Assembly: GCF_011082085.1 (NCBI RefSeq)
Contig: NZ_CP041063.1
Span: 620,001-684,000, forward strand
Direction of reading: 5' to 3'
DNA from: Bacillus sp. Cs-700
GTDB taxonomy: Bacteria > Bacillota > Bacilli > Bacillales > Guptibacillaceae
DNA length: 64,000 bases
A model generated the notes under the pieces. The model ran no database searches. It was not told where the DNA came from and was given only the letters and a program-made list of their open reading frames with translations. The translations under genes and the position numbers were made by a program. This document shows, piece by piece, positions 50,436-60,574 of this stretch. How positions within the stretch are numbered: the first letter of the stretch is position 1; each line of letters starts with the position of its first letter.

Positions 50436-51611
50436 TTATTCATTAACGGTTTGCTTTGACTTACTTGAATTTAAGAAAAGTGATACGACAAACATTAGTG
50501 CAAGGAAAACAATGACAAGACTGAATCCGCCTTTTGCACCAAATGCTTCAGAAACAATACCAATGATATACCCCGCGATACCACCACCTATACCAGAAGC
50601 CACATAAATCAACCCTAGTGCTGTACCTGGATTTTTTGAAATAGTTGTCCCAAAAGCGGTTGCGGTTGGGAATAATGTTGAGAAAAACAGTCCAGCTCCC
50701 GCAAACAAGTACGGAACTTGATTTGCAAAAAAGAAGCTAATGGCAACGATGATCACTGAACCTAATGAGAATGAAATCATAATTATGCGTTCGTTGATTT
50801 TGTTGGCAAGATAAGCGACACTTAGTCGGCCAATCATAAAGAAAACCGAAAATAGCGAAAGAATGGTAGCAACCATATCCGATTTTGCTTCATTTGAAAT
50901 CCCTCCAAGTTCAAGAGATTTTAAATAGGGTGGAAAGAAGTTTGTAAATGAAACTTCAGCAGATACTTCGAAAATCAAGAAGAACATTAAAAAGATCATC
51001 TGCGCATCTTTTAACATAGGAATAAATGCTTTCAAATTGATCTTTTCCGCTTTTCCATCTGGGAATTTGACGGACGTTACATAGAAAATCACAAGAATGT
51101 TCAGAATAGCAATCGCGAGATAGAAATAACGCCATGAAGCAAACTGGAACATGTAGTTTAGAATTTGAGGGAAAATGATCATACCAAGTCCATAAATCCC
51201 CATTGCCAAATTAAACATTTGGTTTTGTTTCTCCGGATAAGCAGCGGGTACAATCGCGTTAGACGCAACGCCCAGCGCACCCAAACCAAATCCGATTAAC
51301 ATATAAAAACCTAGAAAGAAAGTGATGTTTGGCGCAAAGCCTGTCCCCGCAAACCCGAGTCCCATCACAATTGTGGCGAAGACCACCATTATTCTTAATC
51401 CTTTTTTGTCCGTTAAATAACCAAAGATTAAACTAGCGAGCGTAAAACCCAGTTGAAAAATTAAAACAACGAGTCCAAATTGACTCATATCGAGACCAAT
51501 ATCTGTCTCAACTTTATCGAGCACAATTCCCTTTGTATTTGTTACCCCACCTGACACGAACTGGGTAAACAATAAAATAATTAATGCATGAATACTTTTT
51601 CCTTTTGACAT
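50436..51611 (-). CDS. MFS transporter
   Basis: The product has 391 residues and twelve hydrophobic segments. GYLTDKKGLRIM is the MFS loop 2-3 motif. It resembles general sugar/organic-acid MFS carriers. The substrate is unknown, and no catabolic gene is next to it. It starts at an ATG after a GGGAGGT-like site (complement near 51612-51625). Confidence 0.82.
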   Translation of the reverse strand: MSKGKSIHALIILLFTQFVSGGVTNTKGIVLDKVETDIGLDMSQFGLVVLIFQLGFTLASLIFGYLTDKKGLRIMVVFATIVMGLGFAGTGFAPNITFFLGFYMLIGFGLGALGVASNAIVPAAYPEKQNQMFNLAMGIYGLGMIIFPQILNYMFQFASWRYFYLAIAILNILVIFYVTSVKFPDGKAEKINLKAFIPMLKDAQMIFLMFFLIFEVSAEVSFTNFFPPYLKSLELGGISNEAKSDMVATILSLFSVFFMIGRLSVAYLANKINERIIMISFSLGSVIIVAISFFFANQVPYLFAGAGLFFSTLFPTATAFGTTISKNPGTALGLIYVASGIGGGIAGYIIGIVSEAFGAKGGFSLVIVFLALMFVVSLFLNSSKSKQTVNE

Positions 51612-51747
51612 TGCCCGTAACCTCCAAAAATTAATCTATGACAGGGGATTCCACGGGTATTCCGACTTAAAACTTGCAAATATTTTCCGACTTTTTTAGG
51701 TGAGCGTTTCCATCACTGCCATAAATGAGATAGCAAGCCACAAAAAA

Positions 51748-51775
51748 AGTTGTAGAGGAAATTCCTCTACAACTT
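51748..51775 (-). terminator. terminator of the Ca/Na exchanger gene
   Basis: On the minus strand AAGTTGTAGAGGAA and its complement form a 13-bp stem followed by TTTTTTT. It overlaps the last bases of the coding region. Confidence 0.88.
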
Positions 51776-52763
51776 ACTTCATTGTATACACGGTGAATGT
51801 AGCGATAAAATAGATCACTACAATTAAGATCGATGGCAACATGTAAAAAAGGGTACTCCGTTTGTTCTTTCTTGTAATGCTATACAAAATAACGAGCACA
51901 ACTACAATAGAAGAAACGGTTGTTATTACATTTGATGGACTCGCATGCTGAAAAATATTTGTTTTAAAGTAGATTGCATCCGTAAAGGAAAGTAGCATAA
52001 TGTTAAATGCGTTACTTCCGAGAAGGGAACTTACCCCCATACTATAGTTTCGTAGTTTCAACGCAGTCGCAACACTTACTGCATCAGGTAAAGAGGTACT
52101 TGCCCCGACAAGGAATGACCCCACAAAAGATGCACCAAGCCCCGTGCTTTCTGCAATTCGATCGGCTGTCAATGTAAGAACTGTTCCTACGATCATAATT
52201 CCAACAGCAGAAAGAATGAACATCGTAAGAACTCTTCGGTAAGAAAATTCGCCGTATTTTTCGTTTTTCCGGCTTTTTCTTTTTACTTTTTCTTCTGTTT
52301 GTTTATTTATCCATTTCACACCAACAAAATATACAAGCACTAAGATAACTGAGCTATATCCGATATGAAAAATACTTGCAGGAAGTGTGAGCGATAATCC
52401 AGCAACCACAATAAGCGTCATCACAATCACGAGATAAATATATAGTTTACTTCCTAGATCAGTTTGTCCCATAATCTGTTCACGACGATAAACCATGTCG
52501 AGGACTGCTAGAGCCAATAGGTTAAATAAGTTACTCCCAAGCAAATTACCAATAGCTAAATCTGGGCTATCAATGGCAATTGCGGTTACACTCGAGGTTA
52601 ATTCAGGCAAAGAGATTGCAGCACCAATAATTATTCCCATAAAAGCAGAAGATGTTTTCGTTTTTTCGCTAATGGCGTCGCCATACATGGCGAGGCGTGT
52701 TGCAACAAAATACGTTGCAATGGCGGCTAAGATAAATAGTAGGATGGATAGATATATATTCAT
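51774..52763 (-). CDS. sodium/calcium exchanger family protein (CaCA)
   Basis: The product has 329 residues with two inverted repeats of five to six membrane helices. The alpha-repeat motifs are GAAISLPELTSS in the first half and VGASTSLPDAVSVATAL in the second, as in YrbG/CaxA-type antiporters. It should exchange Na+ or H+ for Ca2+ across the membrane. The ATG at 52763 is set by AAGGAGAA eight bases upstream; the frame extends 13 codons further without a site. Confidence 0.88.
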   Translation of the reverse strand: MNIYLSILLFILAAIATYFVATRLAMYGDAISEKTKTSSAFMGIIIGAAISLPELTSSVTAIAIDSPDLAIGNLLGSNLFNLLALAVLDMVYRREQIMGQTDLGSKLYIYLVIVMTLIVVAGLSLTLPASIFHIGYSSVILVLVYFVGVKWINKQTEEKVKRKSRKNEKYGEFSYRRVLTMFILSAVGIMIVGTVLTLTADRIAESTGLGASFVGSFLVGASTSLPDAVSVATALKLRNYSMGVSSLLGSNAFNIMLLSFTDAIYFKTNIFQHASPSNVITTVSSIVVVLVILYSITRKNKRSTLFYMLPSILIVVIYFIATFTVYTMK

Positions 52764-53155
52764 TGACGTTCTCCTTCGAAAGTTCGTTATCACCTTCACC
52801 ATTACCTTCGCTCCACAAAACTAAACTACTACTTATAGAATGTATTAAAAATGTAATGGTTCAAAATTGTTGATTATTGATCAGTAAGCAGCAAAAATTA
52901 AGACGAAAAACTTTGGACCTCCATCATAGCTAGATCATTCGTATACAGCCCTTCGCTCCTTCAATCATATAAAAAGAACCCGCTCGAATGATAAGTAGTT
53001 CAATTTTGGAGTACAAAAAGTGTAATTTAGCTACCCAAACCGGCTAGAATTCTAATAACGAAAAAAGCACACAAAAATAAAACAGAAGCCCAAACTTCCA
53101 GTTAGTACCTTAAAGTAAATAAAAACCCTCTGAATGTTTTCAGAGGGTTAATCAA
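52764..53155. other. intergenic region
   Basis: About 390 bases. It contains the leader and probable promoter of the exchanger gene and the terminator of the peptide transporter. No persuasive gene or repeat seen. Confidence 0.5.
53125..53151 (-). terminator. terminator of the peptide transporter gene
   Basis: On the minus strand AACCCTCTGAA pairs with TTCAGAGGGTT, followed by TTTAT. Confidence 0.85.
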
Positions 53156-54649
53156 TTATTTTACACCTTTCATCAATACCTGAATCTTAGGTGAAAGCAA
53201 GAATAGAGCAATACTCAATACGATTGCCATACCACCGATTGCCCCGAAGTACAGCGTTTCTGTTTCTGGTGTATAGAAACGAACAAGTTGTGCATTCAAC
53301 GCCTGTGCGGCAGCTGAAGCTAAGAACCAAAGACTCATCGTTTGAGCAGAGAAAGCTTTTGGAGCTAATTTGGTTGTGGCCGAAAGACCTACAGGTGATA
53401 AGCATAGTTCACCAAGTACAACAATCAAATAGCTAAGCACAAGCCATAATGGACTTACTAGTGAATCTTCTCCACCGAAGTATGCAGGCAGTAGTATTAC
53501 TAAGAATGATAAACCAGCAAACAATAGACCGAACGAAAACTTCTTCGGGATCGATGGCTGACGATGACCCAGTTTCATCCACATCCAAGCAAACACTGGA
53601 GCTAATAGAATGATAAATAACGGATTTAACGATTGGAACCAAGCTGGAGATATACTGATTCCCATAAATTCCAGTTCAGTTCGCTTATCTGCGTAAACTG
53701 CAAGAATGGTTGAACCCTGTTCTTGAATTGCCCAGAACATAACGGCTGCAATAAATAATGGAATATAAGCGATGACTCTGGAACGTTCAGTTTGTGTTGT
53801 TTTAGGACTATAATACATTACGATAAAGTATATGGTTGGTACAACAACCCCGAAGATACCTACTAAATTAATAAATACGTTCAATGTAAATAAGCCTGCA
53901 GGAATTGTAATACCTAAAATGATAGTAAGACCAACAACAACTAATCCTGCAATTAATCCATATTTCTTCTTCTCAACTGATCCAAGCGGATTTGGCACAT
54001 AAGTACCAGCAAGCCCAAGGTTCTTTTTCTTTGTGATCAGGAATACAACAAGACCTATGAACATACCGACGGCTGCAACCGCAAATCCCCAATGGAATCC
54101 TTTTGTTTCCATAAGTTTACCAACGATTAGGGGAGCTATGAATGCACCAAGGTTGATACCCATATAGAAAATACTGAAAGCTGCATCGCGGCGGGTGTCA
54201 CTTTCGCTGTACATTTCACCGACAACAGTGGAAACATTCGGTTTTAATAATCCTGTTCCGATAACGATCAACACCATGGAAACAAAGAACATGGCTAAAC
54301 TTCCAGGAAATGATAAAGCAATATGACCAAACATGATGAAGATTCCACCGTAGAAGACGGCTTTCGACGTTCCGAATATTCTATCTGCCAACCAGCCTCC
54401 GATTACTCCGGACATATATACAAGTGAGCCATAAATCGACATGATGGCTAAAGCTGTGTTTTGCTCTAGACCCAGACCGCCTTCTGAAACCTCATAATAC
54501 ATGTAGAATACGAGAATGGCGCGCATTCCATAATAGGAAAAGCGCTCCCAAAATTCTGTGAAGAATAAAGTGAATAATCCCTTCGGATGTCCAAAGAACC
54601 CTTTTTGAGGCACGCTATCCACAATTTTCTGTTTATTCATTGATGACAT
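53156..54649 (-). CDS. POT-family peptide transporter (DtpT-like)
   Basis: The product has 497 residues with about fourteen membrane segments. FTEFWERFSYYGMRAILVFYM is the ExxERFxYY signature of proton-dependent oligopeptide transporters, and the PTR2 motif continues with GGWLADRIFG. It imports di- and tripeptides with protons. GGGAGG seven bases before the ATG fixes the start. It is monocistronic. Confidence 0.92.
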   Translation of the reverse strand: MSSMNKQKIVDSVPQKGFFGHPKGLFTLFFTEFWERFSYYGMRAILVFYMYYEVSEGGLGLEQNTALAIMSIYGSLVYMSGVIGGWLADRIFGTSKAVFYGGIFIMFGHIALSFPGSLAMFFVSMVLIVIGTGLLKPNVSTVVGEMYSESDTRRDAAFSIFYMGINLGAFIAPLIVGKLMETKGFHWGFAVAAVGMFIGLVVFLITKKKNLGLAGTYVPNPLGSVEKKKYGLIAGLVVVGLTIILGITIPAGLFTLNVFINLVGIFGVVVPTIYFIVMYYSPKTTQTERSRVIAYIPLFIAAVMFWAIQEQGSTILAVYADKRTELEFMGISISPAWFQSLNPLFIILLAPVFAWMWMKLGHRQPSIPKKFSFGLLFAGLSFLVILLPAYFGGEDSLVSPLWLVLSYLIVVLGELCLSPVGLSATTKLAPKAFSAQTMSLWFLASAAAQALNAQLVRFYTPETETLYFGAIGGMAIVLSIALFLLSPKIQVLMKGVK

Positions 54650-54817
54650 GTTACTACCTCCCTTATTCCTTTACTATAATATTTTAATATTTTAATAAAG
54701 TCAAAAAGAGTTTATGAACCGTCAATATAACTACTATACGAGTCTTGTGTTTCAATATTTAATTATTTTAAAATAATTAAAAAATTACAAGGGTGTTAAA
54801 CATGAACATAATAAAAT

Positions 54818-54846
54818 AGCATGCCGTCCAATTTGAACGGCATGCT
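54818..54846 (-). terminator. terminator of the helicase gene
   Basis: AGCATGCCGT pairs with ACGGCATGCT (10-bp stem, nine-base loop) directly after the minus-strand gene; an interrupted T-run follows. Confidence 0.8.
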
Positions 54847-54863
54847 TATCAATATCATGTACA

Positions 54864-57161
54864 TCATTGAAGAAACATAGAAGGCTCCTTCAAGACTTTG
54901 TAATGTTGCCATTCATAAGGTAGTAATTGGTGATATCGTTTTTCTAAATAGCGATTATCAACTAGGAGTAATAGACCTTGATCCGATTCAGTACGAATGA
55001 GCCGTCCCCCTGCCTGGAGCACACGATTCATGCCAGGATAAACGTACGTATACTCGAACCCATTTTTCCCATCTTGATCAAAGTAGGTTTTCATTAATTG
55101 CCGTTCGGTATCAAAGTTTGGCAATCCAACCCCGACCACCACTACACCTGTTAAACGTTCGCCTTTCAAATCAATTCCCTCAGAAAAAATTCCACCCACT
55201 ACAACAAACCCAACTAAACTTGTCTCACGATCAGACGAAAACTCGCTTAAAAAACCTTCTCGCTCTTCTTCTGTCATGCCGCTTTTTTGTATCATCGTTT
55301 CTGATTGAGCGGGAGCGGTAAATGCGCTATACACTTCTTCCATGTACCCATATGAAGGGAAAAAGAATAAGTAATTCCCTGGCTTCCTTTTAACAACATT
55401 CTCGAGAAGGGAAACAAGTGATGGCAACGTTCGTTCTCTGTCCCGATATTTCGTGGACAGGGGGGCGATCAATACTTCCGCATGCTCACGCGGAAATGGA
55501 GATGGAATTCGTACCGCATAATCCTCTTCTCTCCAACCGAGCATATTTTGATAATACGAAAAAGGACTAAAAGTAGCTGAGAAAAAAACGTTCGCTCGAA
55601 ATCCTTTCCGCATTTTTTGAAGCAGGTTGGAAGGATCAAAGCAAAAAAGCTTGATTTTCACCTCTAACTTTCCCGCCTCCACATAGGTAATAAAGCGTTC
55701 GTCGTAAAGCTTTGCAATCCGAATAAAGTTCTGCGCTAAAAAGTACGTTTCTAAAAGAAGCTCATCACTTCCTTGTTGCAACAACTCTTTCTCACTTTCT
55801 TGTACAAACGTATCCAGTTGAACAATAAGTTCTTCATCCACTTCTGACAAAACGAGAGATCCATTTTGAGTCGATTTCCGATAATCCAGGAACGTACGGT
55901 TAAGCTCAGCTGCAGCATCCGAAATAGCGTTATTATGATTTTTATAAGCGCGCTTCAGGTCTAGAAATGGGGATTTCGTTAATTCTGCTGAATACATTTC
56001 TCGCGCCCGATCGACAAGATTATGTGCTTCATCAACTAGTACGGTCGTTTGCTTCTTTTGTTCATCAATTAACCTTTTTAGCGAAACGCGAGGATCGAAT
56101 AAATAATTATAATCACAAATAACCACGTCTGCTGTATAAGACAAATCAAGGGATAGTTCAAAAGGACATAAGCGATGCTTCTCTGCATATTGTTCAATTA
56201 CGCTTCGGGTAATACGCGTTTCACTGTTTAAAAGATCAAGCATTCCTTCGTTTATTCGATCGTAATATCCATCGGCGAATTCACAATAATCCTTTTGACA
56301 GATTGTTTTTTCTTTAAAACAGATTTTATCTCTTGCTGTGATGGTTACGGAAGAAGTGTGGAGGCCTTTCTCCTCCATAAGTTGAAAAGCTTCCTGTGCT
56401 GTTTCCCTCGTAATGGTTTTCGCGGTAAGGTAGAAAATCTTTTTACCAAACCCTTCCCCCATTGCTTTCATAACAGGAAATAGCGTACTGATCGTTTTCC
56501 CAATCCCAGTCGGCGCCATCGCAAACAGCGTTGCTTTCTCCTGTACCGTTTTATAGACGCTTCCTGCTAACTTTCGCTGACCTTCTCTGTATGTATCGAA
56601 AGGAAACGAAAGAGCTTTACAGCTTTCGTTTCGCATCATAATATGTTTCTGCTTCCACTTAGCAAACGGGGCATATTGCTCAATCATGCGCAGCATGAAG
56701 GCTCGTAGATCGCTTGCTGTTAGATCATGTTGGAATCGAATGATGTCATTAGATTCTGACTGAATATACGTCAATTGAATGGTAATCTGATCAAGGTTAT
56801 ATTTCTCAACAGCCATATACCCATAACATTTCGCTTGTGCCCAGTAAACGGGGTGTGTCTGTTCATTCACATCAGAGAGCGGAAGTGTTGTCGATTTAAT
56901 TTCATCAATCATATAGTTTTCATCGTTCATTAGGAGACCATCGCACCGTCCTTCGATATGAAAGGTCATTTCTTCGTAATGGAACCTGGTATCAAATGGC
57001 ACTTCCTTTTTATCCAATTCACCATACGTTTTTTGAACCATCTGATGAAGTCGCGTTCCTTCGGTCATGGTTGTCGCTGTTCGAAAACGATGATCAATAC
57101 TTCCACTTCGTAATGCATACTCAACAAGCGGTCGTACTGACACATTAATTATTTCATCCAT
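54864..57161 (-). CDS. XPD/DinG-type DNA helicase with N-terminal PD-(D/E)XK domain
   Basis: The product has 765 residues. The N-terminal 170 residues show a nuclease-like PD-(D/E)XK arrangement (EGRCDGLL, IDEIKSTT, WAQAKCYGYM). A superfamily 2 helicase follows: Walker A APTGIGKT, DEAHNL, and four cysteines (DKICFKE, TICQK, YCEFA, LCPFE) of an XPD-type iron-sulfur cluster. The C-terminal motif VVGVGLPNFDTERQL and QAGGRLIRTESD complete it. The role is likely DNA repair. It is the only such gene in the window. Confidence 0.88.
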   Translation of the reverse strand: MDEIINVSVRPLVEYALRSGSIDHRFRTATTMTEGTRLHQMVQKTYGELDKKEVPFDTRFHYEEMTFHIEGRCDGLLMNDENYMIDEIKSTTLPLSDVNEQTHPVYWAQAKCYGYMAVEKYNLDQITIQLTYIQSESNDIIRFQHDLTASDLRAFMLRMIEQYAPFAKWKQKHIMMRNESCKALSFPFDTYREGQRKLAGSVYKTVQEKATLFAMAPTGIGKTISTLFPVMKAMGEGFGKKIFYLTAKTITRETAQEAFQLMEEKGLHTSSVTITARDKICFKEKTICQKDYCEFADGYYDRINEGMLDLLNSETRITRSVIEQYAEKHRLCPFELSLDLSYTADVVICDYNYLFDPRVSLKRLIDEQKKQTTVLVDEAHNLVDRAREMYSAELTKSPFLDLKRAYKNHNNAISDAAAELNRTFLDYRKSTQNGSLVLSEVDEELIVQLDTFVQESEKELLQQGSDELLLETYFLAQNFIRIAKLYDERFITYVEAGKLEVKIKLFCFDPSNLLQKMRKGFRANVFFSATFSPFSYYQNMLGWREEDYAVRIPSPFPREHAEVLIAPLSTKYRDRERTLPSLVSLLENVVKRKPGNYLFFFPSYGYMEEVYSAFTAPAQSETMIQKSGMTEEEREGFLSEFSSDRETSLVGFVVVGGIFSEGIDLKGERLTGVVVVGVGLPNFDTERQLMKTYFDQDGKNGFEYTYVYPGMNRVLQAGGRLIRTESDQGLLLLVDNRYLEKRYHQLLPYEWQHYKVLKEPSMFLQ

Positions 57162-57172
57162 CTTATCACCTA

Positions 57173-58456
57173 TTATTTTCGTTTATGCACTTTCATTAAG
57201 AGACCACCTTTAATCCTTAGGGAAACAAGTGGCTCAGCTTGTACAGGGCGATTGTGCAGTTTTTGAAGATGAAAGCTTTTTCCTATTGTTGAAAATATTA
57301 ATTGAGCCTCATAAGTAGCGAATTGACTTCCGATACAGCTTCGAGGTCCTCCACCAAAAGGGAAATAAGCAAATGAGGCATGCTTCTCTTTCATTCGGTA
57401 TAGGGAAAACTGCTCCGGATTTTCAAAGAATGAGGGATTACGATGCATAACGTAGGGACTAATCAAAAAAGATGACCCCGATTTAAATTGATACCCCATT
57501 AGTTCAACTGGTGCAATTGCTTCTCTTAATATGACCCAGGCTGCAGGGTAGAGTCTTAACGTCTCTTTAAAAAACAGATGTGTAAGATCGTGTTGGTGAA
57601 TACCTGATTCTCCTGCCACTTTCCATTCCTTTAAAAGCCGCTGTTCAATTTCCTCATTTTTGGAAAGTTCATACCACATCCATGATAGCACGTTTGCAGT
57701 TGTTTCATGGCCAGCAATAAGCATTGTTAAGATTTGACTTCTCACTTCTTCACTCGAAAGAGGAGATCCGTCAGTATACGTTGATTCTTGAAGGAGTGAA
57801 AGTAAATGATCACCTTTGGGTGTGTTTTGAATTAGCTGATCTGCCAGTTCATTTAAGCGGTTTTTTCCTAATTTGTATTGTTTGTTCCGCTTTGTAGGCA
57901 CAAACTCTGGTGATGGGAAAGGGAGAAATAAGTCAGCTGCAGATTTCTCGATAATATGGGTCACCGCTGTGACAAGTTCGATACTTTCTTTCTTTGAGAT
58001 ATCTTGACCAAACATGGCTTTCATAATAATTCTTAGCGTTAACCTCATCATTTCTGAGCTAATACAAATGACTTCTCCATCATCCCACCCATCGATAAAC
58101 CGTTTTGTTTCTTCGAGGATGATTGAGATATATTGCATCATTTTCTCTTTATGAAAAGCAGGCATCATCATTTTTCGCTGCCGCGCATGTGTTTTGCCTT
58201 CTGAGGTTAATAGCCCCCGCCCAATCGTTTGGCTCAATAACGAAGCAGAGCTCCCTTTTTGAAAAGATTCTGCATCCGTAACAAGGATTTGTTTAACTGC
58301 GTCAGGTTGATGCACGACAAAAGAAGAAGCACCGAGCTCTACGAAATCCGCTATATCACGGGTTTTTGATAAAAAACCTAATGGATCCTTACGAAAGGAG
58401 ATATAATTCTTCAAACGTATACCAGATAACTTTTCTACACTCACGTAAACCACCAC
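57173..58456 (-). CDS. cytochrome P450
   Basis: The product has about 427 residues. The I-helix AGHETTA, the K-helix KETLRL (ExxR) and the heme-binding FGGGPRSCIGS are complete. It is a soluble class I-type P450 whose redox partners are not encoded nearby. The substrate is unknown. The start is uncertain between two GTG codons, 58456 and 58444; the GTGGTGG-like sequence before 58444 slightly favours the shorter form. Confidence 0.92.
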   Translation of the reverse strand: MVVYVSVEKLSGIRLKNYISFRKDPLGFLSKTRDIADFVELGASSFVVHQPDAVKQILVTDAESFQKGSSASLLSQTIGRGLLTSEGKTHARQRKMMMPAFHKEKMMQYISIILEETKRFIDGWDDGEVICISSEMMRLTLRIIMKAMFGQDISKKESIELVTAVTHIIEKSAADLFLPFPSPEFVPTKRNKQYKLGKNRLNELADQLIQNTPKGDHLLSLLQESTYTDGSPLSSEEVRSQILTMLIAGHETTANVLSWMWYELSKNEEIEQRLLKEWKVAGESGIHQHDLTHLFFKETLRLYPAAWVILREAIAPVELMGYQFKSGSSFLISPYVMHRNPSFFENPEQFSLYRMKEKHASFAYFPFGGGPRSCIGSQFATYEAQLIFSTIGKSFHLQKLHNRPVQAEPLVSLRIKGGLLMKVHKRK

Positions 58457-58521
58457 TCACTATTTTTCTCTATTATAGAAAGAACTGGATAGTACTTGCA
58501 ATTTATAAGAGGTTACGATGC

Positions 58522-58556
58522 AAAAAATGCTCTCGCTAATCAGCGAGAGCATTTTT
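58522..58556 (-). terminator. terminator of the aminopeptidase gene
   Basis: AAATGCTCTCGCT pairs with AGCGAGAGCATTT, a 13-bp stem; flanking A and T runs could serve either strand. Confidence 0.9.
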
Positions 58557-58558
58557 GC

Positions 58559-59800
58559 TTATTTGACATTAATTGCCCAGTTACCGTTTCGGAAAATCGC
58601 TTCCGTCGTTCCATCTGCTTTGACGCCGTCAATATTGAGTTCTCCAGAACCCATCATAAAATCAACGTGAGTGATGCTGTTATTTACACCATGAAGATCC
58701 AATGCATCATCATCCATATCTGCTCCGCCTTTAACACTACTCGGATAAGCTTTTCCAAGCGCTAAATGACAAGAAGCATTTTCGTCGTATAACGTATTAA
58801 AGAAAATAAGGCCTGATTGAGAGATAGGCGATTGGTGCGGAACGATCGCAATCTCACCAAGTCTCCGCGAACCATCATCCATGTTCAATAGATTTTCAAG
58901 CGTTTCATAGCCTTCTTCCGCTGAAAAATCCACAACTTTACCATCCTTAAATGTTAATGAGAAGTTATTGATTAAGTTACCGCCATAACTTAACGGTTTC
59001 GTACTAGAAACCGTACCATTCACCCCATATTTATGTGGTAACGTAAAAACTTCTTCGGTTGGCATATTTGCATTAAATTCAATGCCCTGTTCAGAAAGGG
59101 AAGATCCGCCCTTCCATATATGCCCTTCAGGTAGTTCAATTTCCAGATCAGTACCAGGTGCCTTATAGGAAAGTTTCTTGTAGTTTCGATCATTCAGAAC
59201 ACCTCTTGCTTTAGCAAGAGTAGCGTTGTGATCATTCCAAGCTGCAATTGGATCTGTGTGATCGACACGCGTAATGGTAAATATTTGGTTCCAAAGCTTT
59301 TCAATAGCATCTTCTTCTGATGATTCAGGGAAAATTTTCTTTGCCCATTCTCCATTCGGGATCGCAACGATGGACCATGTGATCTTGTCGTTCATCGTAT
59401 ACTTACGGAAATTTTTCATTGCTTCGCCACTCGCTTTATTTGAAGCAGAAATGCGTGATGAAGCAATTCCTTTTAATAAATCAGGATTGGTGGAGCGGAT
59501 TGAAAGAATAGCAGCGCCATCTTCAGCAAAGTGATCGTACATTTTCACACGCCATTCAGGGACATTTCCAAGCACATCTTGGGCGGCATTCTCATACCAT
59601 AAACGGTCAAGATCGTCGTCACTCCAGTTAATATGTACTGTCTTCGCGCCTATTTCATAAGCTTTTTTTACAACGATTCGAGTAAATTCTGCACCTTCAA
59701 TAGAGGAGTTAATTACAAGCATTTGATCTTTTTGTAAATTAACCCCTCTTTTAAGAGCAAGTTCAGCATACTTTTCTAACATGATTTGTTCTGGCAACAT
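58559..59800 (-). CDS. ampS: M29-family aminopeptidase (AmpS-like)
   Basis: The product has 413 residues. The thermophilic aminopeptidase (M29) pattern is seen in GHIWKGGSSLSEQGIEFNANMPTEEVFT, ENLLNMDDGSRRLGEIAIVPH and HVDFMMGS, containing the Glu/His metal ligands. It removes N-terminal amino acids from peptides in the cytoplasm, with a Co/Zn cofactor. GGAGG before the ATG at 59800 sets the start. It is monocistronic. Confidence 0.93.
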   Translation of the reverse strand: MLPEQIMLEKYAELALKRGVNLQKDQMLVINSSIEGAEFTRIVVKKAYEIGAKTVHINWSDDDLDRLWYENAAQDVLGNVPEWRVKMYDHFAEDGAAILSIRSTNPDLLKGIASSRISASNKASGEAMKNFRKYTMNDKITWSIVAIPNGEWAKKIFPESSEEDAIEKLWNQIFTITRVDHTDPIAAWNDHNATLAKARGVLNDRNYKKLSYKAPGTDLEIELPEGHIWKGGSSLSEQGIEFNANMPTEEVFTLPHKYGVNGTVSSTKPLSYGGNLINNFSLTFKDGKVVDFSAEEGYETLENLLNMDDGSRRLGEIAIVPHQSPISQSGLIFFNTLYDENASCHLALGKAYPSSVKGGADMDDDALDLHGVNNSITHVDFMMGSGELNIDGVKADGTTEAIFRNGNWAINVK

Positions 59801-59908
59801 AATTCCTCCTTCGTATCCTTACGATCACTTAAAATTTTAACAAAACAGACTCTTTCTGTCCTCTTAATCCTGATGATTTGTTTAAACTATTGGAAAGTAG
59901 GGTGAAAA

Positions 59909-60547
59909 ATGACAAATATGACGTTCAATGATCAATGTGTTTGCGATCATACCATTACGGTATTTGGAATGGGAGAAGTAAGTGCTGCACCGGATAGAGC
60001 GGTCGTTGTTACAGGAGTTACAACAACTTCAGAACAAGTAGCAGAAGCTCAAGAAGAAAACGCTGCTCTCATTTCCTCCATTGTATCGTCTCTTCATCCT
60101 CTAGGTATTCCATCAGAGAATATTCAAACAATCGATTATCGGATTGAAGAAAACATACGCTATGAAAACAACGTAAAGATTTTTCTTGGTTACAAAGTAA
60201 CGCATCTCCTTAAAGTATACGTCGAGCCAGTGAGCAGAACTGGAGCGGTGATTGATGCAGCTGTAGCCTCAGGAGCAAACGTAGTGTTGGATACTCGTTT
60301 TGAGTTAAAAGATCCAACGATCGCCTACCAAAAAGCTTTAGCCATTGCGATCAAAGATGCAAAGCAAAAAGCTAAAACAATTGCACACACGATTAACATT
60401 GTCCTTCCACTTTCACCACATCAAATAGTTGAGCTTAGTTCATTATCGCCTTCCCCACGGATGTTTAGTGACGTTCAAGCAACTCAAATCCAAACAGGTC
60501 AATTAGTGATAACCGCTCAATTAAAAATGTGTTATCTTCTTAAATAA
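59909..60547 (+). CDS. SIMPL-domain (DUF541) protein
   Basis: The product has 212 residues. ITVFGMGEVSAAPDRAVVVTGV starts the DUF541/SIMPL domain, and YKVTHLLKVYVEPVSRTGAVIDAAVASGANVV is its conserved core. There is no signal peptide, unlike many secreted members. The role is unknown; the family has been linked to channel-like oligomers and stress tolerance. TAGGGTG lies before the ATG. Its stop is just before a shared terminator. Confidence 0.85.
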   Translation: MTNMTFNDQCVCDHTITVFGMGEVSAAPDRAVVVTGVTTTSEQVAEAQEENAALISSIVSSLHPLGIPSENIQTIDYRIEENIRYENNVKIFLGYKVTHLLKVYVEPVSRTGAVIDAAVASGANVVLDTRFELKDPTIAYQKALAIAIKDAKQKAKTIAHTINIVLPLSPHQIVELSSLSPSPRMFSDVQATQIQTGQLVITAQLKMCYLLK

Positions 60548-60572
60548 AAAAAGGGCGTTCTAAACGCCCTCA
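60548..60572. terminator. bidirectional terminator
   Basis: GGGCGTTCTAAACGCCC is a compact GC-rich hairpin flanked by A/T runs between convergent genes. Confidence 0.85.
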
Positions 60573-60574
60573 TC

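Noticed and set aside
52764-53155. Possible remnant coding frames in the intergenic region
   Set aside because: Short stretches between stops with no recognisable motifs or ribosome sites.
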